A stretch of 64,000 nt of DNA from Ideonella margarita (GTDB lineage: Bacteria > Pseudomonadota > Gammaproteobacteria > Burkholderiales > Burkholderiaceae_C): assembly GCF_038066635.1 (NCBI RefSeq), contig NZ_JBBUTI010000008.1:1-64000 (forward strand), given 5' to 3'. The position numbers and the translations under genes were made by a program. Shown one piece after another: positions 8,423-16,330 of this stretch (within the stretch, counting starts at the first letter, position 1; each line of letters starts with the position of its first letter). The notes beneath the pieces were generated by a model. That model searched no databases. It had not been told where the DNA came from and worked only from the letters and a program-made list of their open reading frames with translations.

Positions 8423-9472
8423 TCAGAACGCCAGCGGCATGTTCATCGACAGGGTGAAGTCCGGCGAGTCGGACGTCAGGCCCAGGCCGGCCGTCAGGTT
8501 CACCGTGGTCTTGGGCGACACACGCACGCCCAGGCCCATGTTCAGGCTCGCCGAGGTCTGGGTGGCGGTGCGTGAGGACGTGCCGTCCTTGAAGCGCAGC
8601 GTGGTGCGGCTGGAAATGGTTTCCTGCAGCGAGATGGTGGTCGACACGCTGTACGACAGTGCATACGCAAAGCCCAGGCCAAAGCCGATGCTCGGGCCCG
8701 GACGGACCTCGCTCAGCGTGACGCCGTCGCGCTCCTGGCTCAGGTGCTTGGCCGGCAGCGCCAGCGTGGTGTTGACCGAGCCGAATAGCGCGACCGGGTC
8801 CAGCACCTTCGAGGCGTTCAGGCCCAGCGTCAGGCTGGTGAAGCCGGAGCCGGTGGCCAGGTTCTGGCTGGCGATGGTGTTGAACGGGCTGCGGCCAGTG
8901 GGCAGGCGCAGCGTGGCGGTGGTGGTGATGGCGGCCCCATCGCGTGAGAGCTCGAAGGGCTGGTAACGCGCACCCACGGCCAGGTCACCCAGGCCGTGCG
9001 ACAGGCCGCCGAAGGTGTCAGATTGCGAGTAGCGGCTGATCAGCGGCAGGCTGCCCGTCACCGTCAGGTTGTCGCGCAGGCCGTAGTCGGCCGAGATGGT
9101 GTTGGTGAGCGTGTGCGAGCGCGTGTTCTGGATGTTGAACAGCGTCAGCGTGCTGTCGGTGAACTTCACGTTCAGCGTCTCGGTGCCGACGTAGGCATAA
9201 CCGAGGTCGTAGTTCAGCGACAGCTTGCCGGTCTTCAGCAGCGAGTACTGCTTCTCGGCCTGGCTCAGCGTTTCTTTCAGCAGGCTGGCCTGGCTGACGT
9301 CGCCATCGCGGGCCTTCAGGGCTTCGCGGGCCGCGTCGGGTGCCGGGGTTGATTGCGCATGCGCGGCGCCGGCGGCAGCCAGCAGGGCGGCCAAGGTGAT
9401 GCGGCCGAGGGACAGAACAACGGTGTTGCGGGCGGGGTGGCGGGCGGGGTGGCGGGTGGTGGTCATGGTCAT
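8423..9472 (-). CDS. Outer-membrane beta-barrel protein with N-terminal helical extension
   Basis: The 349-residue protein has a signal peptide (cleavage near GAAHAQ) and a short helical region (about residues 45–80, LLKETLSQAEKQYSLLKTG). Then follow many alternating strands with YGLRDNLTVTGSLPL and SHGLGDLAVGARYQPF, as in 'MetA-pathway of phenol degradation'/transporter-type barrels. The last residue is Phe (NMPLAF), fitting Bam recognition. Its ATG overlaps the stop of the C39 peptidase gene (9469–9472), so the two are coupled. A short DNA repeat near the start encodes HPARHPAR. Function is unknown; it may export or anchor the motif-bearing proteins. Confidence 0.8.
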   Translation of the reverse strand: MTMTTTRHPARHPARNTVVLSLGRITLAALLAAAGAAHAQSTPAPDAAREALKARDGDVSQASLLKETLSQAEKQYSLLKTGKLSLNYDLGYAYVGTETLNVKFTDSTLTLFNIQNTRSHTLTNTISADYGLRDNLTVTGSLPLISRYSQSDTFGGLSHGLGDLAVGARYQPFELSRDGAAITTTATLRLPTGRSPFNTIASQNLATGSGFTSLTLGLNASKVLDPVALFGSVNTTLALPAKHLSQERDGVTLSEVRPGPSIGFGLGFAYALSYSVSTTISLQETISSRTTLRFKDGTSSRTATQTSASLNMGLGVRVSPKTTVNLTAGLGLTSDSPDFTLSMNMPLAF

Positions 9473-10236
9473 GGACGTCGGAAGAAGAGGTTGCCGAGGC
9501 CCGTCTGGACAGCGCGTTCCAGGGCCTCGTTGCGTTCGGGCGGGCGCAGCCGGGCAGGCTCGCGCACCAGGTCAGGGTCGATCACGCCCAGCTCGCGGTC
9601 GGAGAGCGCCAGCTGACTCGCCACCGGCGGGCGGTCTTTGGCGGGATAGATGAGGAACAGCGTGTTGCGATCCCAGAGGGCTTCGAACTCGCTGACGGAA
9701 AACACGATGTGGCCGGCGGACGGATCGGCCAGGAAGACCTTCTCGTCACGGATGCCCCGAAACACCACGAAATGCTTGAAGCCGGCGAAGTCGATCGGCA
9801 CGATGGCCGGCTGGTCAAGCTTGCGCAGGTCACTGATCTCGGCCTTGAAGCCCGCGCTGTTGCTGCCCAGCGAGGCGGCGTAACGCTTCATGTCGAGCAG
9901 CGAGAAGCCGCGGCGCTCGACGATCTTGTCGCGCTCACCAAAGGCCAGCATGCCCTCCATCGCCTGCTGCTCGGTCACGTCATAACCGAGGTGATAGCGC
10001 AGCACCGTGGTCAGCGCCGCCGAGCCGCAGCTGTAGTCATAGGCCTGGCGGACGATGTGCTGGTACTTGAACTCCGACAGCGGCTTGATGCGCACAGGCT
10101 CACCGGCCGAGCCACCCGCCACCACCTGCATCGGCAGCATCAGCTGCTCGGGCGGCTGCTCGACCGGCTCGTTCTGGGAGACCACGGCGGAGCCGGCGAT
10201 CAAGGTGGCCAGGGGGCCGAGAAACAACATCCACAT
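9469..10236 (-). CDS. C39-family cysteine peptidase, probably periplasmic
   Basis: The 255-residue protein begins with a hydrophobic stretch (about residues 2–20, signal peptide or anchor). It then has the complete C39 catalytic set: oxyanion Gln64 and nucleophile Cys70 in QAYDYSCGSAAL, His155 in GFKHFVVFRG, and Asp171 in ADPSAG. C39 domains are best known for cutting double-glycine leaders inside peptide ABC exporters. Here there is no ABC or membrane domain. It lies between genes for motif-bearing exported proteins and a barrel protein, so those proteins are attractive substrates; this is inference. About 80 residues follow the peptidase core, rich in charged residues. Confidence 0.88.
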   Translation of the reverse strand: MWMLFLGPLATLIAGSAVVSQNEPVEQPPEQLMLPMQVVAGGSAGEPVRIKPLSEFKYQHIVRQAYDYSCGSAALTTVLRYHLGYDVTEQQAMEGMLAFGERDKIVERRGFSLLDMKRYAASLGSNSAGFKAEISDLRKLDQPAIVPIDFAGFKHFVVFRGIRDEKVFLADPSAGHIVFSVSEFEALWDRNTLFLIYPAKDRPPVASQLALSDRELGVIDPDLVREPARLRPPERNEALERAVQTGLGNLFFRRP

Positions 10237-10257
10237 GATCGGGTGACCGGCCTGCGC

Positions 10258-10737
10258 TCAACGCGCCCAGAGATAGACATGGCCCTGCATCTGCAGCGTG
10301 CCGTTCAACAACAGGCCGCCGTAATGGGCAGCCACCGGGGCGTTCGGGTCGGCCTGCGCAGCCAATGCCCGAAAACCGAATTGATCGAAGGACACCCACT
10401 GCGGCAGACCGATGTCGAGGTAATCGCTGCCGTTGGCGCGGGTGCGCACATTCAACGTCAGCGTGTGCCAGTCCATCACGCCACCCAGGCCGTGCAGCAC
10501 CAGCCAGGTGGTCACGCCGTCGTTCTGGAAACCCGCCTGCAGGTTCGGGCGCAGCGGCTGGCCGTCCAGCAGGCCGCCGTTGAGCACCAGGTGGCCACTG
10601 AGCGAGATGCCGGCGCCGCTCACGCCAGCCAGCGCGTCGTCGTCCAGCGCCTGCGTGGCGGCACGCGCCGGGCCTGCGGCGAGCAGTGCCAGCAAGCCCA
10701 GCGCCGCCAACCCGAGTCCCAGGGCATGGCGCTCCAT
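10258..10737 (-). CDS. Exported protein with LDDxxLxxVxG motif, function unknown
   Basis: From the ATG at 10737 the 159-residue product has a clear signal peptide (MERHALGLGL…GPARA). At once follows ALDDDALAGVSGAG (residues 30–43), the shared locus motif. The mature part is rich in short hydrophobic/Asn/Gly strands (LSGHLVLNGGLLDGQPL, HTLTLNVRTRANGSDYLDIG), suggesting a beta fold, and ends LYLWAR-like (HVYLWAR). A GTG at 10773 has a better Shine–Dalgarno (GAGG, 5 nt) and would add 12 residues, spoiling the signal peptide. It lies 21 nt upstream of the C39 peptidase and just after the larger homologue at 10781. Confidence 0.75.
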   Translation of the reverse strand: MERHALGLGLAALGLLALLAAGPARAATQALDDDALAGVSGAGISLSGHLVLNGGLLDGQPLRPNLQAGFQNDGVTTWLVLHGLGGVMDWHTLTLNVRTRANGSDYLDIGLPQWVSFDQFGFRALAAQADPNAPVAAHYGGLLLNGTLQMQGHVYLWAR

Positions 10738-10780
10738 CCAGGCACCGAAGAACAACGCAGATACGCCGACCACGATCGCC

Positions 10781-11674
10781 TCAGTTCGACGGGCGCAGCC
10801 GCACGTCGAGAAACTGGATCTGCATCGAGCCGATGCGGGCACCGCCCAGGTCCACCGCCGAAGCATCCACCCCGAAGCGCACGTTGTCGATCGACAAGCC
10901 GGCCAGGGGCGCCGTGGCACCCGCGTTGGGCCAATCCACCAGCAACTGCAGCGCCGGGCCCTTGGCATCGGTGATGGCATGCAGCAGGCCGGGTTGCTGG
11001 CGCACATCAGCCAGCGCCCAGGGTTGGCCGGACCAGCTGCCGTCTTCGCGCACCCCGGCCAGCTTCAGGCCGCTGATGCGCATCTCACCCGCAGCACTGT
11101 TGCGGCCCTGGGGGCGCAGCGCCAGCGCGCCGAGTTGCAGGTTCAACCCCAGGCCAAAGGCCACGCCCTCGGTGTTGGCCTGCGCCGGCGTGCTGATCTG
11201 CAGGCCGCCGCCGTAAAACGCCAGGTCCTGCAGCACCAGCGCCCCGCCCTGGATGGTCTGCCCATCGGCGGTGGTGAAGACATCGGCGGCGAACTGCCAG
11301 CGCGCCAGGCCCGCGGCGTTGAGGGGAAAGGCGATGTCGATCAGGTCAGCCCCGCCAGCGCGCTGGCGCACCTGCAGGCTGTACGGGTCAGTGAAGAGTT
11401 GGTCGATGTCGTCGCTGCGCGAGATCGCGAAGTTCGACAGCTGCAGGCTGTGGCCGTTCGGCGCGGTGTAGGTCAGTGACGCGGTGCCGGACAGCGCAAA
11501 ACCGTGCAGGTTGAAGTTCACGCCGTCGCGGCCCGTCACACCCGACAACGAGCGGTCGTCGAGGCTGTCCATGGCGCGGGCCGAAGGCGCGGCAACAAAC
11601 AAGGCGACAAGCAGGGCGAACACGGCAGTCAGCACAGCCACCGCCCTTTCACCATGAAGCTGCCGCCGCGCCAT
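10781..11674 (-). CDS. Exported beta-rich protein with LDDxxLxxVxGxDG motif
   Basis: The 297-residue protein has a signal peptide ending PSARA and then MDSLDDRSLSGVTGRDG (about residues 35–51). The mature domain is made of repeated amphipathic strands (NFNLHGFALSGTASLTYTAP, LQISTPAQANTEGVAFGLGL, LALRPQGRNSAAGEMRISGL). Near the end is LSIDNVRFGVDASAVDLGG. It resembles proteins often labelled DUF6160 or FilA/FilE-like in Acinetobacter and Pseudomonas; this comes from memory. The ATG at 11674 begins 2 nt after the stop of the preceding gene, so translation is coupled. The far longer open frame upstream of this ATG is the antiparallel shadow of that neighbour. Confidence 0.78.
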   Translation of the reverse strand: MARRQLHGERAVAVLTAVFALLVALFVAAPSARAMDSLDDRSLSGVTGRDGVNFNLHGFALSGTASLTYTAPNGHSLQLSNFAISRSDDIDQLFTDPYSLQVRQRAGGADLIDIAFPLNAAGLARWQFAADVFTTADGQTIQGGALVLQDLAFYGGGLQISTPAQANTEGVAFGLGLNLQLGALALRPQGRNSAAGEMRISGLKLAGVREDGSWSGQPWALADVRQQPGLLHAITDAKGPALQLLVDWPNAGATAPLAGLSIDNVRFGVDASAVDLGGARIGSMQIQFLDVRLRPSN

Positions 11675-11676
11675 GC

Positions 11677-12471
11677 TCACGGCCCCTTGCCGGTGTTGGC
11701 CGGCACGGCGCCGGTGGTGTTGGCGGCCGTCAGGCGGTCGCGCCAGTTCAGCCAGAAGCCGGCCTGTGCGGCGTCCGTGGTGCCGGTGCTGCCAGGCAAC
11801 GTGGGGAACACCACCGCCTGCTTCAGCACCGACAGGAACAAGTCGCGGCTCGGGCCGTCGAGGTTGCCCGCCGTCACGGCGCCGACCTGCGACAACAGCA
11901 GCGTGCAGGCCGACGCGGTGGCACAGCTGCCGTCCCAGCGCTTGCCGCCCAGGGTGTCGTTGCGTGAATCGATGGTGCCGGCACTGCCTGCGTTGATCAG
12001 CAGGCTGCCGCTGACGCTGTTGAGCTGCATGCCGATGTCGCCACTGATGCCGCCAAACCCGAGGCGCATGCCCAGCACCTCGCGAGTCGCGCCGGTGCCT
12101 GACCACACGAACTCGAGGTAGGGGTTGGTGATGGCCACGGTGCGCTTGGCGTCGCCCGCGTCGCTGCGGCCGAAGCGCAGCGTGCCGATGTCGATGTCGA
12201 AGCCGGTGCCGTTGCGCGGCGCGTAGGTGGTTTCGCCCAGCTTGATGCTGGTGAAGTTGGCCGACAACAGGATGTCTGCGTCGAGCGAGATGCGGGTGAA
12301 GTCGAGCCCGTTGAGGGATGTGTTGGTGAGGTTCAGCAGCGCCTGGCCCCACACCCCGGCGAGCGCGGCATCGTCCAGCGTGCGGCCCTGTGCGTGCGCG
12401 CTTGCGCAGCCTGCCGCGCACAGCAGAGCGGCGGTGTTCATCACGAGGGCGGTGGCAGCAGAAGAGCGCAT
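11677..12471 (-). CDS. Exported protein with LDDxxLxxVxG motif (FilE/DUF6160-like), function unknown
   Basis: The 264-residue protein has a signal sequence (cleavage near ASAHAQ; a weak lipobox around Cys22 is possible but lacks the usual Leu at -3). Residues 32–42 are LDDAALAGVWG, a variant of the shared motif with Trp and no following Asp-Gly. Strands such as LDFTRISLDADILLSANFTS and FGGISGDIGMQLNSVSGSL suggest a beta-helix or barrel-like fold. A pair of Cys (SCATASAC) may form a disulphide. The start at 12471 is set by the signal peptide, as its RBS is weak. It follows the first gene of the cluster by 182 nt. Confidence 0.75.
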   Translation of the reverse strand: MRSSAATALVMNTAALLCAAGCASAHAQGRTLDDAALAGVWGQALLNLTNTSLNGLDFTRISLDADILLSANFTSIKLGETTYAPRNGTGFDIDIGTLRFGRSDAGDAKRTVAITNPYLEFVWSGTGATREVLGMRLGFGGISGDIGMQLNSVSGSLLINAGSAGTIDSRNDTLGGKRWDGSCATASACTLLLSQVGAVTAGNLDGPSRDLFLSVLKQAVVFPTLPGSTGTTDAAQAGFWLNWRDRLTAANTTGAVPANTGKGP

Positions 12472-12634
12472 CGCAGTGGGTGTTTTGGGCGGCAGCAGCA
12501 GCGGCTGCACAGGTGTCTCGAAATGGGCCGCCCTGAGGCGGCGAAGGCCCCGCCATGCTTGTGGCACGACGGAGCCCGGGAGAGGCACCCGAAGGCAGCC
12601 CGCAAGGGCCGCCGGGTGCATCAACTCATGGTGA

Positions 12635-12658
12635 ACTGATCAGCGTGAGCCGATCAGT
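12635..12658 (-). terminator. Small hairpin at the end of the first cluster gene
   Basis: ACTGATC (12635–12641) and GATCAGT (12652–12658) form a 7-bp stem with a 10-nt loop overlapping the stop codon of the gene at 12654. There is no T-tract, so it is more likely an mRNA stabiliser or partial terminator than a full stop. Such an element would let the first gene be made in excess over the downstream genes. Speculative. Confidence 0.3.
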
Positions 12659-13286
12659 GAGCCCACATCCAGAACTTCGAGCCTTGCAGGTCGATGTTGT
12701 TGATGGCGACCGAGCCGAACGACGCGGTGCTGTTGCCCATCTTGATCGAGCCGACCGAGACCGACGGCGACAGCTTGCTGTCCAGCTTGGCGTTCGGGAA
12801 GGCGAACTGCACCACGTCAGACGAAGCGTCGTACACGGCAGCGCCGGTGGCTGCACCGAAGACGTCGAACGTGGCGGAGGTCAGCTTGCCCAGTTCGGTG
12901 GCGATGGCACCGCCAGCAGCCGTCGGCGGGACAGGCAGGCCAGCAGCCAGCGCCTTGCCAACGTTGGCGTCAGCCTGGGTGTAGCCCAGACGTGCGCCGA
13001 TCGAATCAGCGACGTTGCTGACGAAGGCGCTCTTGCCCAGGATGTCCACGGTCATCTGGAACATGCCGGTGATCTTGATGTCGTTGAACGACACGGAGCC
13101 GCCCGATGCGTCGGTGTCGGTGTACTTGAACGAGCCGATGTTGATGTTCAGGTCACCAGCGATCGACACGCCGTCCTGGCCGCTGACGGTCGACAGGGTG
13201 CTGTCGTCGATGGCGGTCATGGCGGAGGCCGAGACAGACAGGGCGCCCAGGATGGCGGCAACGGCGGTCAGCTTTGCGAATTTCAT
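12654..13286 (-). CDS. Exported protein with IDDxxLxxVxGQDG motif (FilA/DUF6160-like), cluster leader gene
   Basis: The 210-residue protein begins with a clean signal peptide (cleavage ASA|MTA, about residue 22). Then comes AIDDSTLSTVSGQDGVSI (about 25–42), the fullest form of the locus motif. The mature chain has strand-rich segments (DLNINIGSFKYTDTD, VSFNDIKITGMFQMTVDI, VSVGSIKMGNSTASFGSVAI) and ends LQGSKFWMWAH. The ATG at 13286 has a strong Shine–Dalgarno (GGAGAG, 4 nt), the best in the cluster, suggesting high expression. Base composition is a little less GC-rich than its neighbours. Function is unknown; a surface fibre or matrix protein is one guess, as for 'FilA' annotations. Confidence 0.82.
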   Translation of the reverse strand: MKFAKLTAVAAILGALSVSASAMTAIDDSTLSTVSGQDGVSIAGDLNINIGSFKYTDTDASGGSVSFNDIKITGMFQMTVDILGKSAFVSNVADSIGARLGYTQADANVGKALAAGLPVPPTAAGGAIATELGKLTSATFDVFGAATGAAVYDASSDVVQFAFPNAKLDSKLSPSVSVGSIKMGNSTASFGSVAINNIDLQGSKFWMWAH

Positions 13287-13405
13287 ATGTCTCTCCAAAT
13301 GGGTTGTTACTTTGGTTGGTCAGATTGCGACGGCTGGCTGGCTCGCTGTCCACCCCGATCCATGTCCGTTGAGCCAGGCCGTCATCGCGGTGCTGATGGT
13401 CAACA

Positions 13406-13419
13406 AACGAACGTTCGTT
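13406..13419. promoter_or_regulatory. Perfect 14-bp palindrome upstream of the cluster (operator candidate)
   Basis: AACGAACGTTCGTT is a perfect inverted repeat centred about 125 nt upstream of the first cluster gene. Its form is like operators of TetR-family repressors. No TetR gene lies in the window; the adjacent regulator is AraC-type, whose sites are usually direct repeats. So either a distant repressor acts here or the match is coincidental. Confidence 0.45.
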
Positions 13420-13506
13420 CGCACTGACCGTTCAAGCCAAGCTCATGGCCTGAGCGACCATGCGGGAAGGCACCGAGAGGGTTACCCCCTCCTCTGTTTG
13501 ACGGAG

Positions 13507-13533
13507 ATTCCGGGCGGCGGCGCAGCCCGGAAT
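13507..13533 (-). terminator. Hairpin just downstream of the AraC gene
   Basis: ATTCCGGGC (13507–13515) and GCCCGGAAT (13525–13533) form a perfect 9-bp stem with a 9-nt loop immediately after the stop of the AraC-type gene. It is a strong hairpin without a T-run, so termination would be partial or Rho-assisted. It may separate the regulator from the exported-protein cluster. Confidence 0.45.
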
Positions 13534-13537
13534 GGCC

Positions 13538-14539
13538 TCAGCCTTCGAGGCGCAGTTCGCCCGGCGAGCGACCAAACCAGCGCTTGCAGGCGCGGTAGAA
13601 ATTGCTGGGATCGGAGAAGCCCAGGGCAAAGCTCATCTCGGTCGGGCTGGAGGCGCCCGAGCTCAGATAACGCTGGGCCAGCTCACGCCGCGTGTCGTCG
13701 ACCACGTCGTTGAAGGTGGTGCCCAGCTCGTGCAGGCGGCGCTGCAAGGTGCGCTCGCTCATGTGCAAGGCGGCGGCCACATGTTCACGCCGCGGATCGC
13801 CGCGCGACAGCTCGCGCGAGACCACCTGCCGCACCTGCGCCACCAGATTGCCGCCTTGCTTGGCCAGCCAGCGCTGCGCCAGTTGTTCGCTCAGATCGGC
13901 GATGGACGGGTCGGCGGTGGGCATCGGCAGCGACAGGATGTCGAGCGAATATTCCAGCGCGAATTCCGGCGCACCAAAGGCCACGGGCGCCTTGAAATAC
14001 CCACGCCACGGCGCATCGCACTCGGGTGCAGCCATCGGGTGACACACCCGCAGCGGCATCAAATCCTGGCCGCTGATCCACTGCACGCCGTGCAGGATGG
14101 TGGCACCCATGAAGTCGTAACGGTGGTGCACGGCCGGCCGCTGGCCCGGGGCCAGGCGCAAGGTCACGCGGCACACGCGGTCGGTGATGTCGAGCGCCAC
14201 CGAGGTGGTAGGCGAGATGACACCGGTGAAGCGCGAGAGCTGTGAAAGCGCGGTCTTGATGTCTGGGGCAGCCAGCACCAGGTGCGCCATGCTGCCCAGG
14301 CCCAGCATGGGCTGGCGCGGCGTCATTTTCAAGCCGATGGCGGGGTCGTTGCATTGGGCCGAAGCGGCTTCCCAGGCCCGGTCGAACAGCTCGGCCAGCT
14401 CGCGGCTGGGCAGCACGTCATCCAGCGTCTTGAGGCGGCCGGTGGCCATCAGGATGTCGTCGAGCGCGATGTCCAGACGCAGGAAACCATCGCGCATCGC
14501 ACGATAGGCACTCAATTGACGCAACGGGATGGTGTTCAT
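13538..14539 (-). CDS. AraC-family transcriptional regulator (N-terminal arabinose-binding-like domain)
   Basis: The 333-residue regulator has a long N-terminal sensor domain (about residues 15–210) of the AraC 'Arabinose_bd' type, with GLKMTPRQPMLGLGSMAHLV. The C-terminal DNA-binding domain has two helix-turn-helix units: HVAAALHMSERTLQRRLHEL and EMSFALGFSDPSNFYRACKRWFGRSPGELR. Relatives of this type often control lipid, alkane or virulence genes. The RBS GGAGGAGG directly precedes the ATG. It is oriented toward the cluster at 13286 and is a likely regulator of it, particularly given the FadL-type gene there (inference). Confidence 0.9.
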   Translation of the reverse strand: MNTIPLRQLSAYRAMRDGFLRLDIALDDILMATGRLKTLDDVLPSRELAELFDRAWEAASAQCNDPAIGLKMTPRQPMLGLGSMAHLVLAAPDIKTALSQLSRFTGVISPTTSVALDITDRVCRVTLRLAPGQRPAVHHRYDFMGATILHGVQWISGQDLMPLRVCHPMAAPECDAPWRGYFKAPVAFGAPEFALEYSLDILSLPMPTADPSIADLSEQLAQRWLAKQGGNLVAQVRQVVSRELSRGDPRREHVAAALHMSERTLQRRLHELGTTFNDVVDDTRRELAQRYLSSGASSPTEMSFALGFSDPSNFYRACKRWFGRSPGELRLEG

Positions 14540-14587
14540 GCCTCCTCCGGATGGGGAGAGGGGCGCACTGCTGCACTGCCACTCAAC

Positions 14588-14615
14588 AAAAAAATAGCAC
14601 GGCCGTACTATTTTT
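14588..14615 (-). terminator. 26-bp near-perfect palindrome with T-run: trpE terminator and/or operator
   Basis: From 14590 to 14615 the DNA is palindromic with one mismatch (core ATAGyACGGCCGTrCTAT). On the minus strand it can form an 11-bp stem closed by a GGCC loop and followed by seven T, so it fits an intrinsic terminator about 160 nt after trpE. It also lies about 50 nt upstream of the AraC start codon, where a repressor could bind. The sequence allows both readings. Confidence 0.5.
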
Positions 14616-14775
14616 GGTTTGCAAGCATAGCTTTACAGGCAGCAACAAACACTCCGAGACAACCCGAGGGCACCCTCAGTGGCACGAACACCTGACGCCA
14701 GAAGGCTCTATTTCAGGGCCAACATTGAAGAGCGTGCGCTCACTTGGAGCCACACCCCCAATGACCGACCGGCGC

Positions 14776-16251
14776 TCAGAAGCCCTCTTCGACGAGCTCG
14801 GCGGCGCGAATGACTGCTCGTGCCTTCGCCTCGGTTTCCTGCCATTCCAGCTCGGGCACCGAATCAGCCACCACGCCGGCACCGGCCTGCACGTACAAGG
14901 TGTTGTCCTTGACGATGCCGGTACGGATGGCGATGGCCACGTCCATGTCGCCGGCAAAGCTGAGGTAGCCGCAGGCACCGCCGTAAATGCCGCGCTGGGT
15001 GATTTCCAGCTCGTCGATGATTTCCATCGCGTGGATCTTCGGCGCGCCGCTCAAGGTGCCGGCCGGGAAGCTGGCCTTCAGCACGTCCAGGCTGCTCAGG
15101 CCCGGCTTGAGCAGGCCCTCCACATTGCTGACGATGTGCATCACATGCGAGTAGCGCTCGATGCCGAAGGCCTCGGTCACCTTCACGCTGCCGGTCTGGG
15201 CGATGCGGCCCACGTCGTTGCGGGCCAGGTCGATCAGCATCACGTGCTCGGCCCGCTCCTTGGCGTCGGCCAGCAAGTCCACTTCCAGCTGCTTGTCGGC
15301 CTCGGGCGTGGCGCCACGAGGACGGGTACCGGCGATCGGACGGATGGTCACCACCTCGCCCTCGGGCCGGCTCTCCTGGCGCACCAGGATTTCCGGTGAC
15401 GCGCCGACGATCTGGAAGTCGCCCATGTCGTAGTAGTACATGTACGGGCTCGGGTTGAGCGAGCGCAGCGCGCGGTACAAACTCAGCGGGCTTTCGGTGA
15501 AGCGCTTCTTCAGGCGCTGCCCGATGACGATCTGCATGCAGTCGCCGGCGGCGATGTATTCCTTGGCTCGCAGCACGGCACGCTCGAAGTCAGCCTTGTC
15601 GAACTCACGCTCGACCGGGTAGCCGGCCGCGCGGCGCACCACGGGCGCCGTGACGCTGTAGCGCAGCTTGTCGGTCAACTCACCCAGGCGCTTCTTGCCG
15701 TTGAAGTAGGCCTCGGGCCGCTTCGGGTCAGCCCAGACGATCAGGTAGAGGCGCCCCGACAGGTTGTCGATGACCGCCAGCTCTTCCGTCTGCAGCAGCA
15801 GGATGTCGGGCGTACCGATGCCGCCGGGCTTTTTCACACCGGCCAGCTTGGGCTCGATGTAGCGAACGGTCTCGTAGCCGAAGTAGCCCGCCAGGCCGCC
15901 GCAGAAGCGCGGCAGCCCCGGACGCAGGGCCGGCTTGAAACGCTTCTGGTACTCGGCCACCACATCCAGCGGGTTGCCCTGGTGGGTTTCCACCACCACG
16001 CCATCGGTCACCACTTCGGTCACGCCGTCGGTGGCGCGCAGCAGGGTGCGGGCGGGCAGGCCGATGAACGAGTAGCGGCCGAAGCGCTCGCCACCCACCA
16101 CCGACTCCAGCAGGAAGCTGTTCTTGCCGCCGCCGGCCAGCTTCAGGTAAAGCGACAGCGGGGTTTCCAGATCGGCAAAGGCCTCGGCGATCAGGGGAAT
16201 GCGGTTGTAGCCCTCGGCAGCGAGGCTCTTGAATTCAAGTTCGGTGATCAC
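14776..16251 (-). CDS. trpE: Anthranilate synthase component I
   Basis: Makes anthranilate from chorismate with TrpG-derived ammonia. The 491-residue protein has the LLES tryptophan feedback element (residues 47–50), the chorismate-binding segments IAGTRPRGATPEAD, LIDLARNDVGRI and SFPAGTLSGAPKIHAMEII, and the closing GAGVVADSVPELEW. The start is a GTG at 16251 with AAGGA 8 nt upstream. It is preceded by the trpL leader and attenuator-like hairpins and is separated from trpG by the accessory cluster. Confidence 0.97.
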   Translation of the reverse strand: MITELEFKSLAAEGYNRIPLIAEAFADLETPLSLYLKLAGGGKNSFLLESVVGGERFGRYSFIGLPARTLLRATDGVTEVVTDGVVVETHQGNPLDVVAEYQKRFKPALRPGLPRFCGGLAGYFGYETVRYIEPKLAGVKKPGGIGTPDILLLQTEELAVIDNLSGRLYLIVWADPKRPEAYFNGKKRLGELTDKLRYSVTAPVVRRAAGYPVEREFDKADFERAVLRAKEYIAAGDCMQIVIGQRLKKRFTESPLSLYRALRSLNPSPYMYYYDMGDFQIVGASPEILVRQESRPEGEVVTIRPIAGTRPRGATPEADKQLEVDLLADAKERAEHVMLIDLARNDVGRIAQTGSVKVTEAFGIERYSHVMHIVSNVEGLLKPGLSSLDVLKASFPAGTLSGAPKIHAMEIIDELEITQRGIYGGACGYLSFAGDMDVAIAIRTGIVKDNTLYVQAGAGVVADSVPELEWQETEAKARAVIRAAELVEEGF

Positions 16252-16330
16252 GGATCAGTTCCTTCAGGGTCCCGGCGCGGCATGGGCCTTGCTAGCCCGA
16301 ACGGGCCCGCGCAACGGGTTGGGAAAGGGG

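Noticed and set aside
10781..12556. Extended N-terminus (to 12556) for the exported protein starting at 11674.
   Set aside because: The extension is antisense-like in composition and overlaps the preceding same-strand gene in another frame. The ATG at 11674 gives a clean signal peptide.
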